A stretch of 64,000 nucleotides of DNA from Sphingobium naphthae (lineage in GTDB: Bacteria; Pseudomonadota; Alphaproteobacteria; Sphingomonadales; Sphingomonadaceae): contig NZ_JAJGNO010000003.1 of assembly GCF_020782235.1 (NCBI RefSeq), forward strand, positions 62,001 through 126,000, written 5' to 3'. Below are positions 8,255-15,769 of the stretch, one piece after another. Under the pieces are notes generated by a model. It was not told the origin of the DNA and made no database searches. It saw only the letters and a program-made list of their open reading frames with translations. The first letter of the stretch is position 1. Each line of letters opens with the position of its first letter. The position numbers and the translations under genes were made by a program.

Positions 8255-10153
8255 ATGAACTTGCAAAGCCGGCACGCACTGCGCACCAGACTGGGCGCTC
8301 TTGCGCATCATATTCTGGCCGGAGCCAGCCGCCACTGGAAGTGGCTGACCTTCCTGCTGTGGATCGTCGTGACGGTCGCGATGGTGATGACGCGCTGGCC
8401 CGCCATCCACTGGCTGGTGCTGGGCGATACCGACGACAATATCCGCTATGTCCAGGTGAAGGATTGGCTGGCGGGGCAGGGCTGGTACGATCTGCGCCAA
8501 TATCGGCTCGATCCGCCGAGCGGCGCGAACATCCACTGGTCGCGCATCGTCGACATTCCCCTTGCCGCGCTGATGCTCTTCTTCCGCGCCTTCGTCGATC
8601 AGGGGCTGGCCGATCGCCTTGCCTGCGGCATCGCGCCCTTGCTGCCCTTGCTGCTGCTGATGCTCAGCCTCGGCTTCATCGGCCGTCGCCTCGCCGGGCC
8701 GCATGGCTGGATCCTCGCGGTCGCCGCGCCCTTCGCCGCGCAGATGGGGCTGGGCATGTATGCGCCGATGCGCATCGATCATCATGGTTGGCAACTGGCG
8801 CTGGCCCTGACCATGCTCGCCGGGGTGATCGACGCCAACCGGCTGCGCGGCGGCGTGATGGCCGGGGTCAGCAGCGCGCTCTCCATCGCCATCGGCATGG
8901 AAATGATCGTCTATCTGGCGGCGGGCGGCGCGCTCATCGCGCTGCGCTGGGTGTTCCGCCCCGGCGCCGAGGCGCGAATGCTCGCCTACGCGCTCAGTCT
9001 CGCCGGCGCGACTTCGCTCTTCTATCTGCTCTTCGCCAGCTACGCCAACCGCGCGATGGTCTGCGACGCGCTATCGCCCATCTGGGTGGCGGTGTTCGGC
9101 GCGGCGGGGGCGGGCATGGTGCTGCTGGCGCTGTTGCCCTGGCGCGGATGGCTGCTGCGGCTGGCGGCGGGCCTGGTCGTGGGCGGAGCGGTGGGGCTTT
9201 TCTTCTGGCTCAACTGGCCGCAATGCCTCAGCCCCTATCAGATCTCGCCGGAGCTTCAGCGTCTGTGGCTCGCCAATATCCGCGAAGCCAAGCCCATCAC
9301 CGCACAGGCGCAAAGCCTGGTCGTGCCCTTGCTCGCCATTCCCGCCGCCGGCTTGCTCGGCCTGCTCTGGGCGCTGTGGGATGCGCGGCGCGATGGCGAA
9401 CGGCTCTGGGCCTGGGCGACGGTCGGCCTGATGATGCTCTTTTCGACGGCATTGCTCTTCTGGCAGCTGCGCGCCGGACCAGCGGCGCAGCTGCTGGCGA
9501 TCCCGCCCGCCGCCTGGGCCGCGCATCGTCTGGTGGCGGCCGTGCTCACCGGCACACGCCGCGCCCGCGTCGCCGCCGCGATCGGCGTCGCGCTGCTCGC
9601 GGCCATCGCGTTCGTCTATCCGCTCTATCCGCAGGCGATGAAGGCCTATCAGCAGGTGACGGGGCACAAGCCCAGACCCTGGCGCCCCTCGGCCGTCGCG
9701 CGCAACGACGCGATCAAGAAAGCCAATGGCCGCTGCCGCACTCAGCCTGCGCTCGCCGTGCTGGATCAGCTGCCCGCCGCCACCATCTTCACCATGGTCG
9801 ACCTTGGCCCCCGCATCCTGGCGACGACGCATCACAGCGCTCTGGCGGGACCCTATCACCGCAATGGCGCGACCATCCTCGACGTGCATCACGCCTTCGA
9901 CGGCAAGCCGGAGACGTTCCGCGCCATCGCCGCGAAGCATCATGCCACCTATCTGCTGGTCTGTCCGAATTTCCCGGAAGGCACCATCTACCAGGCGCGC
10001 AGCCCCGGCGGCTTCTACGCCGATCTGATGCGCGGGCGGCGGCCCGACTGGCTGGTCCCCGTGGAGCTCAGGACCAGCATGACCTTGCCCTATCAGCTCT
10101 ATCGCATCCTCTATTCACCGGCGGGCGGCGAAGAAATCGCGCAGCAGCGCTGA
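8255..10153 (+). CDS. Polytopic membrane protein, GT-C glycosyltransferase-like
   Basis: 632 residues with about a dozen hydrophobic segments and a C-terminal soluble region of about 150 residues. The N-terminal segment (about 30–50) is followed by a loop with GDTDDNIRY and later IHWSR; acidic residues in the first extracytoplasmic loop are typical of GT-C (STT3/PMT/ArnT-like) enzymes that use lipid-linked sugars. That comparison is structural and weak; sphingomonad relatives often carry uninformative or wrong names. It is divergent from a GtrA gene (45-bp gap), which fits envelope glycosylation. The 3' end overlaps tadA by 39 bp on the opposite strand. Confidence 0.6.
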   Translation: MNLQSRHALRTRLGALAHHILAGASRHWKWLTFLLWIVVTVAMVMTRWPAIHWLVLGDTDDNIRYVQVKDWLAGQGWYDLRQYRLDPPSGANIHWSRIVDIPLAALMLFFRAFVDQGLADRLACGIAPLLPLLLLMLSLGFIGRRLAGPHGWILAVAAPFAAQMGLGMYAPMRIDHHGWQLALALTMLAGVIDANRLRGGVMAGVSSALSIAIGMEMIVYLAAGGALIALRWVFRPGAEARMLAYALSLAGATSLFYLLFASYANRAMVCDALSPIWVAVFGAAGAGMVLLALLPWRGWLLRLAAGLVVGGAVGLFFWLNWPQCLSPYQISPELQRLWLANIREAKPITAQAQSLVVPLLAIPAAGLLGLLWALWDARRDGERLWAWATVGLMMLFSTALLFWQLRAGPAAQLLAIPPAAWAAHRLVAAVLTGTRRARVAAAIGVALLAAIAFVYPLYPQAMKAYQQVTGHKPRPWRPSAVARNDAIKKANGRCRTQPALAVLDQLPAATIFTMVDLGPRILATTHHSALAGPYHRNGATILDVHHAFDGKPETFRAIAAKHHATYLLVCPNFPEGTIYQARSPGGFYADLMRGRRPDWLVPVELRTSMTLPYQLYRILYSPAGGEEIAQQR

Positions 10154-10573
10154 CGCCTCCGCCTCGGCCAGCCCCGCATAGACGTCGGGCCGGTGCAGGC
10201 ATTGCGGCTGGGTGAAGAGGCGCGGCCCCTGCTCGATCGCCCCGCCTTTGGGGTCGGCTGCCGCATAATAAAGCCGCGCGATCCGGGCATGGGCAATCGC
10301 GCCGGCGCACATCGGGCAGGGCTCCAGCGTGACCCACAGGTCGCAACCGGTCAGGCGGAAATCGTCCAGCCATGTCGCCGCCGCGCGCAGCGCGACGATT
10401 TCGGCATGGGCGGTGGGATCGCGGTCGCGCCGGTTGCGATTCTCGCCCTCGCCAATGATGACGCCATCGCGCGTCACCACCGCGCCGATCGGCACTTCGC
10501 CTGCCGCCTGCGCCTGGCGCGCCAGATGGAGCGCGCGGCGCATGGGCGCAGGCAAGGGAAAGGGCGGAGCCAT
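10115..10573 (-). CDS. tadA: tRNA-specific adenosine deaminase
   Basis: Deaminates A34 to inosine in tRNA-Arg(ACG). 152 residues, normal length. Zinc and catalytic motifs are both complete: HAEIVAL (about residue 53, His ligand and catalytic Glu) and PCPMCAGAI (about 83, two Cys ligands). The start at 10573 gives MAPPFPLPAPMRRAL. It converges on the membrane protein gene with 39 bp of coding overlap, which is unusual but plausible since both protein ends look native. Confidence 0.94.
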   Translation of the reverse strand: MAPPFPLPAPMRRALHLARQAQAAGEVPIGAVVTRDGVIIGEGENRNRRDRDPTAHAEIVALRAAATWLDDFRLTGCDLWVTLEPCPMCAGAIAHARIARLYYAAADPKGGAIEQGPRLFTQPQCLHRPDVYAGLAEAEASALLRDFFAARR

Positions 10574-10611
10574 GCCCCGCCCTTAGCGCAACTTGGTCAG
10601 GATCGAAACGA

Positions 10612-10833
10612 TCAGGGTTTCTGCACGTCCACGGTCGGCACTTCGACCGTCTCGTTGCGGGTGCCGACCTCGACCTTGGCGACATTCGCCTCAATTTTGG
10701 GCAGCGTTCCGCCCTTCACCGATACTTCGGGCAGGCTGCCCGACTGCGTCCGTTGCAGGTCGATGAAGCCGGTGGCGATCCCGCCGGCAAGAACGAGCAG
10801 GATAATGACCAGCAAGCCACCAATGATTCGCAT
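10612..10833 (-). CDS. Small single-span membrane protein of unknown function
   Basis: 73 residues: an N-terminal hydrophobic helix (about residues 3–25, rich in Ile, Leu, Val and Gly) and a 45-residue tail with repeated Val/Lys/Glu pattern ending in VPTVDVQKP. It is probably anchored in the inner membrane with the tail outside the cytoplasm. I do not recognise a named family. It lies 38 bp downstream of tadA on the same strand side and is divergent from rpmB. Confidence 0.7.
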   Translation of the reverse strand: MRIIGGLLVIILLVLAGGIATGFIDLQRTQSGSLPEVSVKGGTLPKIEANVAKVEVGTRNETVEVPTVDVQKP

Positions 10834-10904
10834 TTCGGCCTCCTATGGGATAACCCATGTCAAACGTCCGCCCTGCGAAAGGGTTGCGTCCCTTCCCATG
10901 CGGG

Positions 10905-10933
10905 TTGACGGCCGCAGGGAATCCCGTTATCGG
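10905..10933 (+). promoter_or_regulatory. Probable sigma-70-type promoter of rpmB
   Basis: TTGACG at 10905–10910 and TATCGG at 10928–10933 are separated by 17 bp, about 44 bp upstream of the rpmB ATG. The -35 is good for alphaproteobacteria and the -10 is weak. Confidence 0.4.
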
Positions 10934-10976
10934 CGCGGCTTTCCGAACGAACCCGAATTCAAAGGTTGAACTGACT

Positions 10977-11270
10977 ATGTCGCGCATTTGCGAGCTGACC
11001 GGCAAGGGCCGCCAGGTGGGTCACAATGTTTCCCACGCCAATAACAAGACCAAGCGTGTGTTCCTGCCCAACCTGCAGAACGTGTCGCTGATCTCCGAAG
11101 CGCTGGAAACGACCGTGAAGCTGCGCGTGTCGACCCATGGCCTGCGTTCGGTCGAACATAATGGCGGCCTGGACAACTGGCTGGTCAAGACCAGCGACGA
11201 CAAGCTGTCGCTGAAGGCGCGTCGCCTGAAGCGCGATATCGTCAAGAAGAAGGCCGCCGCAGCGGCCTGA
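10977..11270 (+). CDS. rpmB: 50S ribosomal protein L28
   Basis: 97 residues with the conserved L28 N terminus [20 protein letters not shown] and a basic C terminus. ATG 10977 is chosen because L28 proteins begin here; the frame is open 40 codons further upstream but that part is promoter-region sequence. The gene is monocistronic, with its own likely promoter and a strong intrinsic terminator. Confidence 0.97.
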   Translation: MSRICELTGKGRQVGHNVSHANNKTKRVFLPNLQNVSLISEALETTVKLRVSTHGLRSVEHNGGLDNWLVKTSDDKLSLKARRLKRDIVKKKAAAAA

Positions 11271-11294
11271 TTTCCTCGATTCGTTTCGGCAAGT

Positions 11295-11322
11295 AAGCGG
11301 CCTGGTAACAGGCCGCTTTTTT
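11295..11322 (+). terminator. Intrinsic terminator of rpmB
   Basis: A perfect 10-bp stem, AAGCGGCCTG (11295–11304) with CAGGCCGCTT (11309–11318), closes a GTAA loop and runs into six T residues (11317–11322). It begins 24 bp after the rpmB stop. Confidence 0.93.
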
Positions 11323-11332
11323 GCGTCGGCTG

Positions 11333-12349
11333 TTACCTGGCCTGGCGGTCTATCCCGGGCACAGCGTCGTCCAGCGCGAATTTCAGCAGCAAGGTGCGCT
11401 GGAAAAATTCGTGATTATCGTCGGATATGATCCACAGGATCGGCCGGCCCTGTTCGCGCGTCACCGCCATCCCTTCGAAATTGTCGGCCAGCAGCGGCGG
11501 CGCCAACCGGGCCAGCGTGCGCGCTTTCAATATCGCGCCCGGCGCCCATGTTTCGGGCAGTTCGACGATCGCGACGGTCGCGGTGAACAGGTCCTGCAGC
11601 GTGAGGCGACGGTTGAGCACCAGCAGATGCCGCGCATCCAGCGCCACTGCGTCCGTGGGCCGGTATCCGCGCGGCGGGGTGTAGCGTAGCGGCATGGGCG
11701 CGCCGGTCGCCGCGTCCGCGGGGTCGCCGGGGAAGAGCAGGGCCTCATGCCGCCCCTCCGCGGTCATGCCCATCTCCCCGATCGCCAGGAACCGCCCGTC
11801 GGGCAGGCGCGCCAGCGATTCGATCGATCCCGTCTTGGGCCAGGCGGCGATTTGCGGCCAGGCGCGGCAGGCTTCGACCCGCGCGAAACCGGGGCCATAG
11901 CGGCAGACCGACTGCTGCAGCTCGAAACCCACCCAATAGCGGCCGGTGTCCGGGTCCTGCGTCAGCGATTCCGAATCCCATGCCCACCAGGGCCGGTGCC
12001 GGTCCTGCGGCCGGACGGGCAGGGGAGCGATGAAGGGGCGGCGCGATCGTGGCCCTTGCCCCACATGAAATCCCATCAATATGCCCGAATCGCTCAGCGC
12101 CAGCATCTCGCCGGGCCCGGCCGCCAGCAGTGCGGATATGCCGCCAAAGCCGGGATTGGCGCTCTGCAGCTCCCAGCCGCCCAGGTAAGTGAGCGCGCCG
12201 ATCCGCCGCCGCCCCGGCATCGCGGGATCCAGCGGCAGCGCCCGCGCGGTCACCAGCAGCGTGCCCGCCCGCACCGCCTCCGGCTTGCCGGGGTGGGGCG
12301 CCGGCAACAGCAGCACGGCCAGCGCCAGGACGATCAGGATTCGCGTCAT
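11333..12349 (-). CDS. Phytase-like esterase family protein, exported
   Basis: 338 residues. The start at 12349 gives a clear signal peptide (MTRILIVLALAVLLLPAP); the frame is open further upstream but without such a feature. The mature part has features of the 'esterase-like activity of phytase' beta-propeller family: GGISALLA followed by LALSDSG, ESLARLPDGRFLAIGE, and NFEGMAV near the C terminus. Members are periplasmic or secreted; substrates are uncertain and true phytase activity is not implied. It stands alone, convergent with rpmB. Confidence 0.75.
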   Translation of the reverse strand: MTRILIVLALAVLLLPAPHPGKPEAVRAGTLLVTARALPLDPAMPGRRRIGALTYLGGWELQSANPGFGGISALLAAGPGEMLALSDSGILMGFHVGQGPRSRRPFIAPLPVRPQDRHRPWWAWDSESLTQDPDTGRYWVGFELQQSVCRYGPGFARVEACRAWPQIAAWPKTGSIESLARLPDGRFLAIGEMGMTAEGRHEALLFPGDPADAATGAPMPLRYTPPRGYRPTDAVALDARHLLVLNRRLTLQDLFTATVAIVELPETWAPGAILKARTLARLAPPLLADNFEGMAVTREQGRPILWIISDDNHEFFQRTLLLKFALDDAVPGIDRQAR

Positions 12350-12539
12350 CGCCGCCTCGCATAGGGCAATATGCGGCAGGACGCAGCAAAGCAGTGACGG
12401 GCCGTCCGCAGGTGAACGGAGGCTGACAGCATCATTCAGCCATGGCTCAAACCCGATCCGGCATAAGGACGTCAATCAATGGCGAATCCCGTCTTTCGCG
12501 CTTCGCCGGTGAGCAGGACTTTTTGGAGGAGCAACCGCC

Positions 12540-12950
12540 ATGAAGATGAAGTTTCTAGTGAATATGGGAGCCGCTCTGGCCATGGGCGCTGCCTCCCTCG
12601 CCGTCACCGCCACGCCGGCCATGGCCCGCGACCATTATCGCGGCTATGACCGCGGCGATCATTATCGCGGCTACAACCGTGGCTATCGCGGTTATCGCGG
12701 CGACTATTATCGCGGCTACCGCGGCGATCGCTATTATCGCAACAATTATTACCGCGGCTATCGCGGCGGCTATCGCTGCCGGGACAATGGTACGGGCGGC
12801 ACCATCATCGGTGCGATCGCCGGTGGCCTCCTGGGCAACGAAGTCGGCCGCAATTCGGGCCGTTATGGCCGGGGCGACGGCACCGCAGGCGCCATCATCG
12901 GCGCCGGCGTGGGAGCCCTGGCGGGCCGTGCGATCGACCGCAACTGCTGA
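12540..12950 (+). CDS. Tyr/Arg/Gly-repeat glycine-zipper envelope protein
   Basis: 136 residues. A signal peptide (cleavage probably after PAMA, about residue 29) is followed by roughly 50 residues built from YRGY/YRGD units, coded by repeated TAT CGC GGC codons. A glycine-zipper 2TM domain comes last: GGTIIGAIAGGLLGNEVG and GAIIGAGVGALAGRAID. Such proteins sit in or under the outer membrane. GGAGGAG lies 8 nt before the ATG. The exact function is unknown; the Tyr/Arg-rich stretch could bind nucleic acid or polysaccharide (inference). Confidence 0.75.
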   Translation: MKMKFLVNMGAALAMGAASLAVTATPAMARDHYRGYDRGDHYRGYNRGYRGYRGDYYRGYRGDRYYRNNYYRGYRGGYRCRDNGTGGTIIGAIAGGLLGNEVGRNSGRYGRGDGTAGAIIGAGVGALAGRAIDRNC

Positions 12951-12971
12951 GCCGCCCCATATCGGCAAGAT

Positions 12972-13000
12972 GAAGGGCCGTCCCGTCGGGGCGGCCCTTC
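12972..13000. terminator. Hairpin between convergent small genes
   Basis: GAAGGGCCG (12972–12980) pairs with CGGCCCTTC (12992–13000) across an 11-nt loop. It has no real T-tract on either side, so it may be a weak terminator or mRNA-end stabiliser. Confidence 0.4.
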
Positions 13001-13001
13001 G

Positions 13002-13241
13002 TCATTGGGCCGGGTCAGCCGCCGGCGCCGCGCCGCGCTGGCGTTCGGCGGCGATCCGCGCGGCCGGATTCAACCCCGCGCCCTTGTCCCCGGCGGCGCC
13101 GGCGCGCGCATCCAGCATGGCGGCGGCTTCGTTCAACGCCCGCGCCTCGCTGGCGCTAACGCCGCCCACGCCGTCATCGCCCGACGATCCGCAGCCGCTC
13201 GTCAGCAGCACCATGGCCATCAGTCCCGCAACGCGCCGCAC
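13002..13241 (-). CDS. Small predicted lipoprotein
   Basis: 79 residues. The N terminus MRRVAGLMAMVLLTSGCGSS has a lipoprotein signal with lipobox LTSGC (Cys 17). The mature part is rich in Ala, Gly and Glu with a probable helix (ASEARALNEAAAMLDARAG). No family is recognised. It is the second of two lipoprotein genes on this strand, separated from the upstream one by a hairpin terminator. Confidence 0.65.
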   Translation of the reverse strand: MRRVAGLMAMVLLTSGCGSSGDDGVGGVSASEARALNEAAAMLDARAGAAGDKGAGLNPAARIAAERQRGAAPAADPAQ

Positions 13242-13256
13242 CGGCCACCTCCCATG

Positions 13257-13293
13257 GAAAAGGGGCCGCCCCGTTGCCGGAGCGACCCCTTTC
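13257..13293 (-). terminator. Terminator of the Asn/Ala lipoprotein gene
   Basis: On the minus strand AAAGGGGTCGC pairs with GCGGCCCCTTTT across a loop of about 12 nt with one mismatch, ending in a short T run. It lies 26 bp past the stop of the 13319–13537 gene. Confidence 0.6.
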
Positions 13294-13318
13294 GCAAAAT
13301 CTTCCCTGAACGGGACAA

Positions 13319-13537
13319 TTACATCGCGTTGGCGACGTTGTTGGTCGCGTTCGACGCAGCGTTGGCGGCGTTGTCGGCGGCGTTCATCGCAGCGTTCATG
13401 GCGTTGTCGGCCGCGTTCGACGCGTTCTCGGCGGAATTGGCGGCCGCATTGGCAGCATTTTCCTCATGGTTGCCCGAGCAGGCAGCCAGGCCCAGCGAAG
13501 CGGCGAGAACGAGCGAAAGAGCAATCGACTTGGTCAT
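13319..13537 (-). CDS. Asn/Ala heptad-repeat lipoprotein
   Basis: 72 residues. ATG 13537 is preceded by GAGGGG and gives a lipoprotein signal peptide with lipobox LAAC (Cys 20). The mature 52 residues are almost only Asn and Ala, with Asn spaced 3 and 4 apart in near-strict alternation (NAA-NAAA-NSAE-NAS-NAAD-NAM-NAAM-NAAD …). That is a heptad pattern as in coiled coils such as Braun's lipoprotein, but with no Leu/Ile core and no C-terminal Lys for peptidoglycan linkage. The function is unknown; a small abundant outer-membrane spacer is one possibility. The gene has its own terminator. Confidence 0.75.
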   Translation of the reverse strand: MTKSIALSLVLAASLGLAACSGNHEENAANAAANSAENASNAADNAMNAAMNAADNAANAASNATNNVANAM

Positions 13538-13716
13538 GGGCAACAACCCCTCTCTGAGATAAAAAATATGCAGACCACTCTCGGAGAAAAGCTCACCCCC
13601 CATTGCGCCTGCGCCGCGATTCGTAATGCTTTGATCGAACCAAGGCAATCCCATTCATGCAGACGCAAGGCTTTGCGGGGGTCGTTACGGCTTGTTCGCC
13701 GCAGAAATGAGGAGCA

Positions 13717-13753
13717 TTGACGCATATAAAGATTTCTTTATATGATACCGTCA
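13717..13753 (+). promoter_or_regulatory. Promoter and palindromic operator of the met operon, probably leaderless
   Basis: TTGACG (13717–13722, -35) and TATGAT (13741–13746, -10) are 18 bp apart, which puts +1 on the A of ATG 13753; no ribosome-binding site precedes that ATG. Filling the spacer and the first part of the -10 is a palindrome with 10-bp arms, CATATAAAGA (13723–13732) and TCTTTATATG (13735–13744), two bases apart. A repressor bound there would block RNA polymerase. ArsR-family regulators of the SAM cycle (SahR/SamR type) are known; that this gene's product binds here is inference. Confidence 0.75.
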
Positions 13754-14724
13754 TGCACTCCGCTCTCGACATTTTCCGGGCGCTTGGCGATCCGACGCGG
13801 CTGCGCATCGTCCACTTACTGCGGGCGATGGAACTGGCCGTGGGCGAGATCGCACAGGTCGTGGGGCAAAGCCAGCCGCGCGTGTCGCGCCATGTCCGCA
13901 TCCTTGGCGAAGCGGGCCTGGTCGAACGGCGCAAGGAGGGCAATTGGGTGTTCCTGCGCCTCGCGCGGGAGGAGGGGGTCGCGCCTTTCCTCACCCTGTT
14001 CGACCGGCTGCGGCCGTCGGCATCGGAAGCCCTGTGGCAGGCGGCGGACCTGGCCCGCCTGTCGGAGGTGCGGGCCGAGCGCGCCCGCGCCGCCGAAGCC
14101 TATTTCGCCGAACATGCCGAGGAATGGGATGCGATCCGCTCGCTCCACGTCCCCGAAGCGCAGGTCGAAGCGGCGATGACCGCGCTGCTGGCTCAAGCGC
14201 CGATCGGCCATTTGCTCGACATCGGCACCGGCACCGGCCGCATGATCGAATTGTTCGGCCATGATGCCCGCCAGGTGACCGCGCTGGATCGCAGCCCCGA
14301 CATGCTTCGCCTCGCCCGCGCCAAGCTGCCGCAGGACGCCGGCGACAAATATGCGCTGCTGCTCGGCGATTTCCTCGACTTGCCGCTGGCGCCGGGCAGC
14401 ATCGACACGGTGCTGCTGCATCAGGTGCTTCATTATGCCCAGGCGCCCGAGCGCGTCATCGCCGAAGCGGCGCGGGTGACCGCGCGGGACGGCCGCGTGC
14501 TGATCGCCGATTTCGCGCCGCATCAGCGCGAGGAACTGCGCGCGCGCGACCAGCATGCGCGGCTCGGCTTTGCCGACGCGCAGATCGAACGCTGGTTCGC
14601 GGATGCGGGCCTTGTCCTGGAGCGGGTGGAAACCCTGCCGGGCCAGGAACTGACGGTGCAACTGTGGCTGGGGCGGCGCAAGAGCGCCGATGTCCTGCCG
14701 CTCGAACGACGGATCTCCGCATGA
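13753..14724 (+). CDS. ArsR-family regulator fused to a SAM-dependent methyltransferase
   Basis: 323 residues. The N-terminal winged helix (about 1–85) has DPTRLRIVHLL and the recognition helix QSQPRVSRHVRILGEAGLV. A class I methyltransferase domain follows, with motif I LLDIGTGTGRM near 154 and the later ALDRSPDMLRLA. I see no vicinal-Cys metal site, so it probably senses a small molecule, likely SAM or SAH in the methyltransferase fold (inference from the family and the downstream genes). ATG 13753 is chosen over TTG 13717 because the latter lies in the -35 box. It overlaps metF by ATGA, so regulator, metF and metH form one operon, probably autoregulated. Confidence 0.9.
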   Translation: MHSALDIFRALGDPTRLRIVHLLRAMELAVGEIAQVVGQSQPRVSRHVRILGEAGLVERRKEGNWVFLRLAREEGVAPFLTLFDRLRPSASEALWQAADLARLSEVRAERARAAEAYFAEHAEEWDAIRSLHVPEAQVEAAMTALLAQAPIGHLLDIGTGTGRMIELFGHDARQVTALDRSPDMLRLARAKLPQDAGDKYALLLGDFLDLPLAPGSIDTVLLHQVLHYAQAPERVIAEAARVTARDGRVLIADFAPHQREELRARDQHARLGFADAQIERWFADAGLVLERVETLPGQELTVQLWLGRRKSADVLPLERRISA

Positions 14725-15632
14725 CCTTCCCTGATCGCCTCCCGCCGCTCTATGCGGATCTTGCCGGCGACGCGCGCGTCAGCTTCGAATTCTTCCCGCC
14801 CAAGACGGAGAAGATGGAAGCGCAGCTCTGGTCGGCGATCGAGACGCTGGCGCCGCTCGCGCCGCGTTTCGTGTCCGTCACTTATGGCGCGGGCGGCTCG
14901 ACGCGCGAGCGAACCCACAATACGGTTGCCCGCATCGCCCGGGAAACGACGCTCGCTGCCGCCGCGCACCTCACCTGCGTCGCGGCCAGCAAGGGGGAAA
15001 TTGACGAGATCGCCGACGCCTATTGGGCGACGGGCGTGCGCCACATCGTCGCGCTGCGCGGCGATCCGCCCGAACAGGGCGGCCGGTTCGAAGCGCATCC
15101 CGACGGCTATACCGGCGCGGCCGACCTGGTCGCCGGGCTGGTGAAGCGCCATCCCTTCGAAATTTCGGTCTCGGCCTATCCGGAAGTGCATCCCGACGCG
15201 CGCGATGCCCAAAGCGACCTCGACAATCTCAAGCGCAAGCTCGACGCCGGCGCCACGCGCGCCATCACCCAATTCTTCTTCGCGCCCGACACCTATTTCC
15301 GCTTCATGGACAAGGTGCGTGGCGCAGGGATCGACGCGGACATCGTGCCGGGCATCATGCCGGTCGGCAATTTCGCCTCGGTCCAGCGCATGGCGGCCAT
15401 GTGCAACACCGATGTCCCCGCCTGGATGGGCCGCCTTTTCGAAGGGCTGGATGACCGCCCCGCCGCGCGCCAGCTCGTCTCCGCCACCATTGCGGCCGAA
15501 CTCTGCCGCAAACTTTATGAAGGCGGCGTGCGCGACTTCCATTTCTACACGCTCAACCGGGCGGAACATAGCTACGCCATCTGCCATCTGCTGGGGCTGC
15601 GGCCCAAAGTGAAGGCGAACGCAGCGGCATGA
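14721..15632 (+). CDS. metF: 5,10-methylenetetrahydrofolate reductase
   Basis: FAD enzyme making 5-methyltetrahydrofolate for MetH. 303 residues, normal for bacterial MetF. Family motifs are FEFFPPKTE near residue 23, SVTYGAGGSTRERT near 53, HLTCVAASK and ALRGDPPEQGG near 110, and PEVHPDA near 155. The start overlaps the regulator stop (ATGA). It is followed by a palindromic repeat and the first metH gene; the order regulator–metF–metH suggests joint control of methyl-group flow. Confidence 0.95.
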   Translation: MTFPDRLPPLYADLAGDARVSFEFFPPKTEKMEAQLWSAIETLAPLAPRFVSVTYGAGGSTRERTHNTVARIARETTLAAAAHLTCVAASKGEIDEIADAYWATGVRHIVALRGDPPEQGGRFEAHPDGYTGAADLVAGLVKRHPFEISVSAYPEVHPDARDAQSDLDNLKRKLDAGATRAITQFFFAPDTYFRFMDKVRGAGIDADIVPGIMPVGNFASVQRMAAMCNTDVPAWMGRLFEGLDDRPAARQLVSATIAAELCRKLYEGGVRDFHFYTLNRAEHSYAICHLLGLRPKVKANAAA

Positions 15633-15642
15633 TGGATTTCCT

Positions 15643-15745
15643 CCGTTCGCCCTGAGTAGCCATTGAGCTTGTCGAAATGGCGTATCGAAGGGTCCTTCGA
15701 TATGGCGCCTTCGACAAGCTCAGTGTCCCTACGCAGGACGAACGG
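15643..15745. repeat. Dispersed palindromic repeat (CGTTCG-ended)
   Basis: A 103-bp imperfect palindrome starts CCGTTCGCCCTGAGTAGCC and ends CTACGCAGGACGAACGG. Inner arms GAGCTTGTCGAA and TTCGACAAGCTC pair, and a small central hairpin surrounds TCGAAGG/CCTTCGA. Its outer ends match the element at 32820–32932 and, more loosely, that at 41938–42029. It sits between metF and metH inside an operon. Confidence 0.85.
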
Positions 15746-15769
15746 TATTTTTTCGAGAGGCGGAGTTTG

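Noticed and set aside
10857-10976. N-terminal extension of ribosomal protein L28
   Set aside because: The 40 extra codons include a likely promoter and do not match L28, which begins at [11 protein letters not shown].
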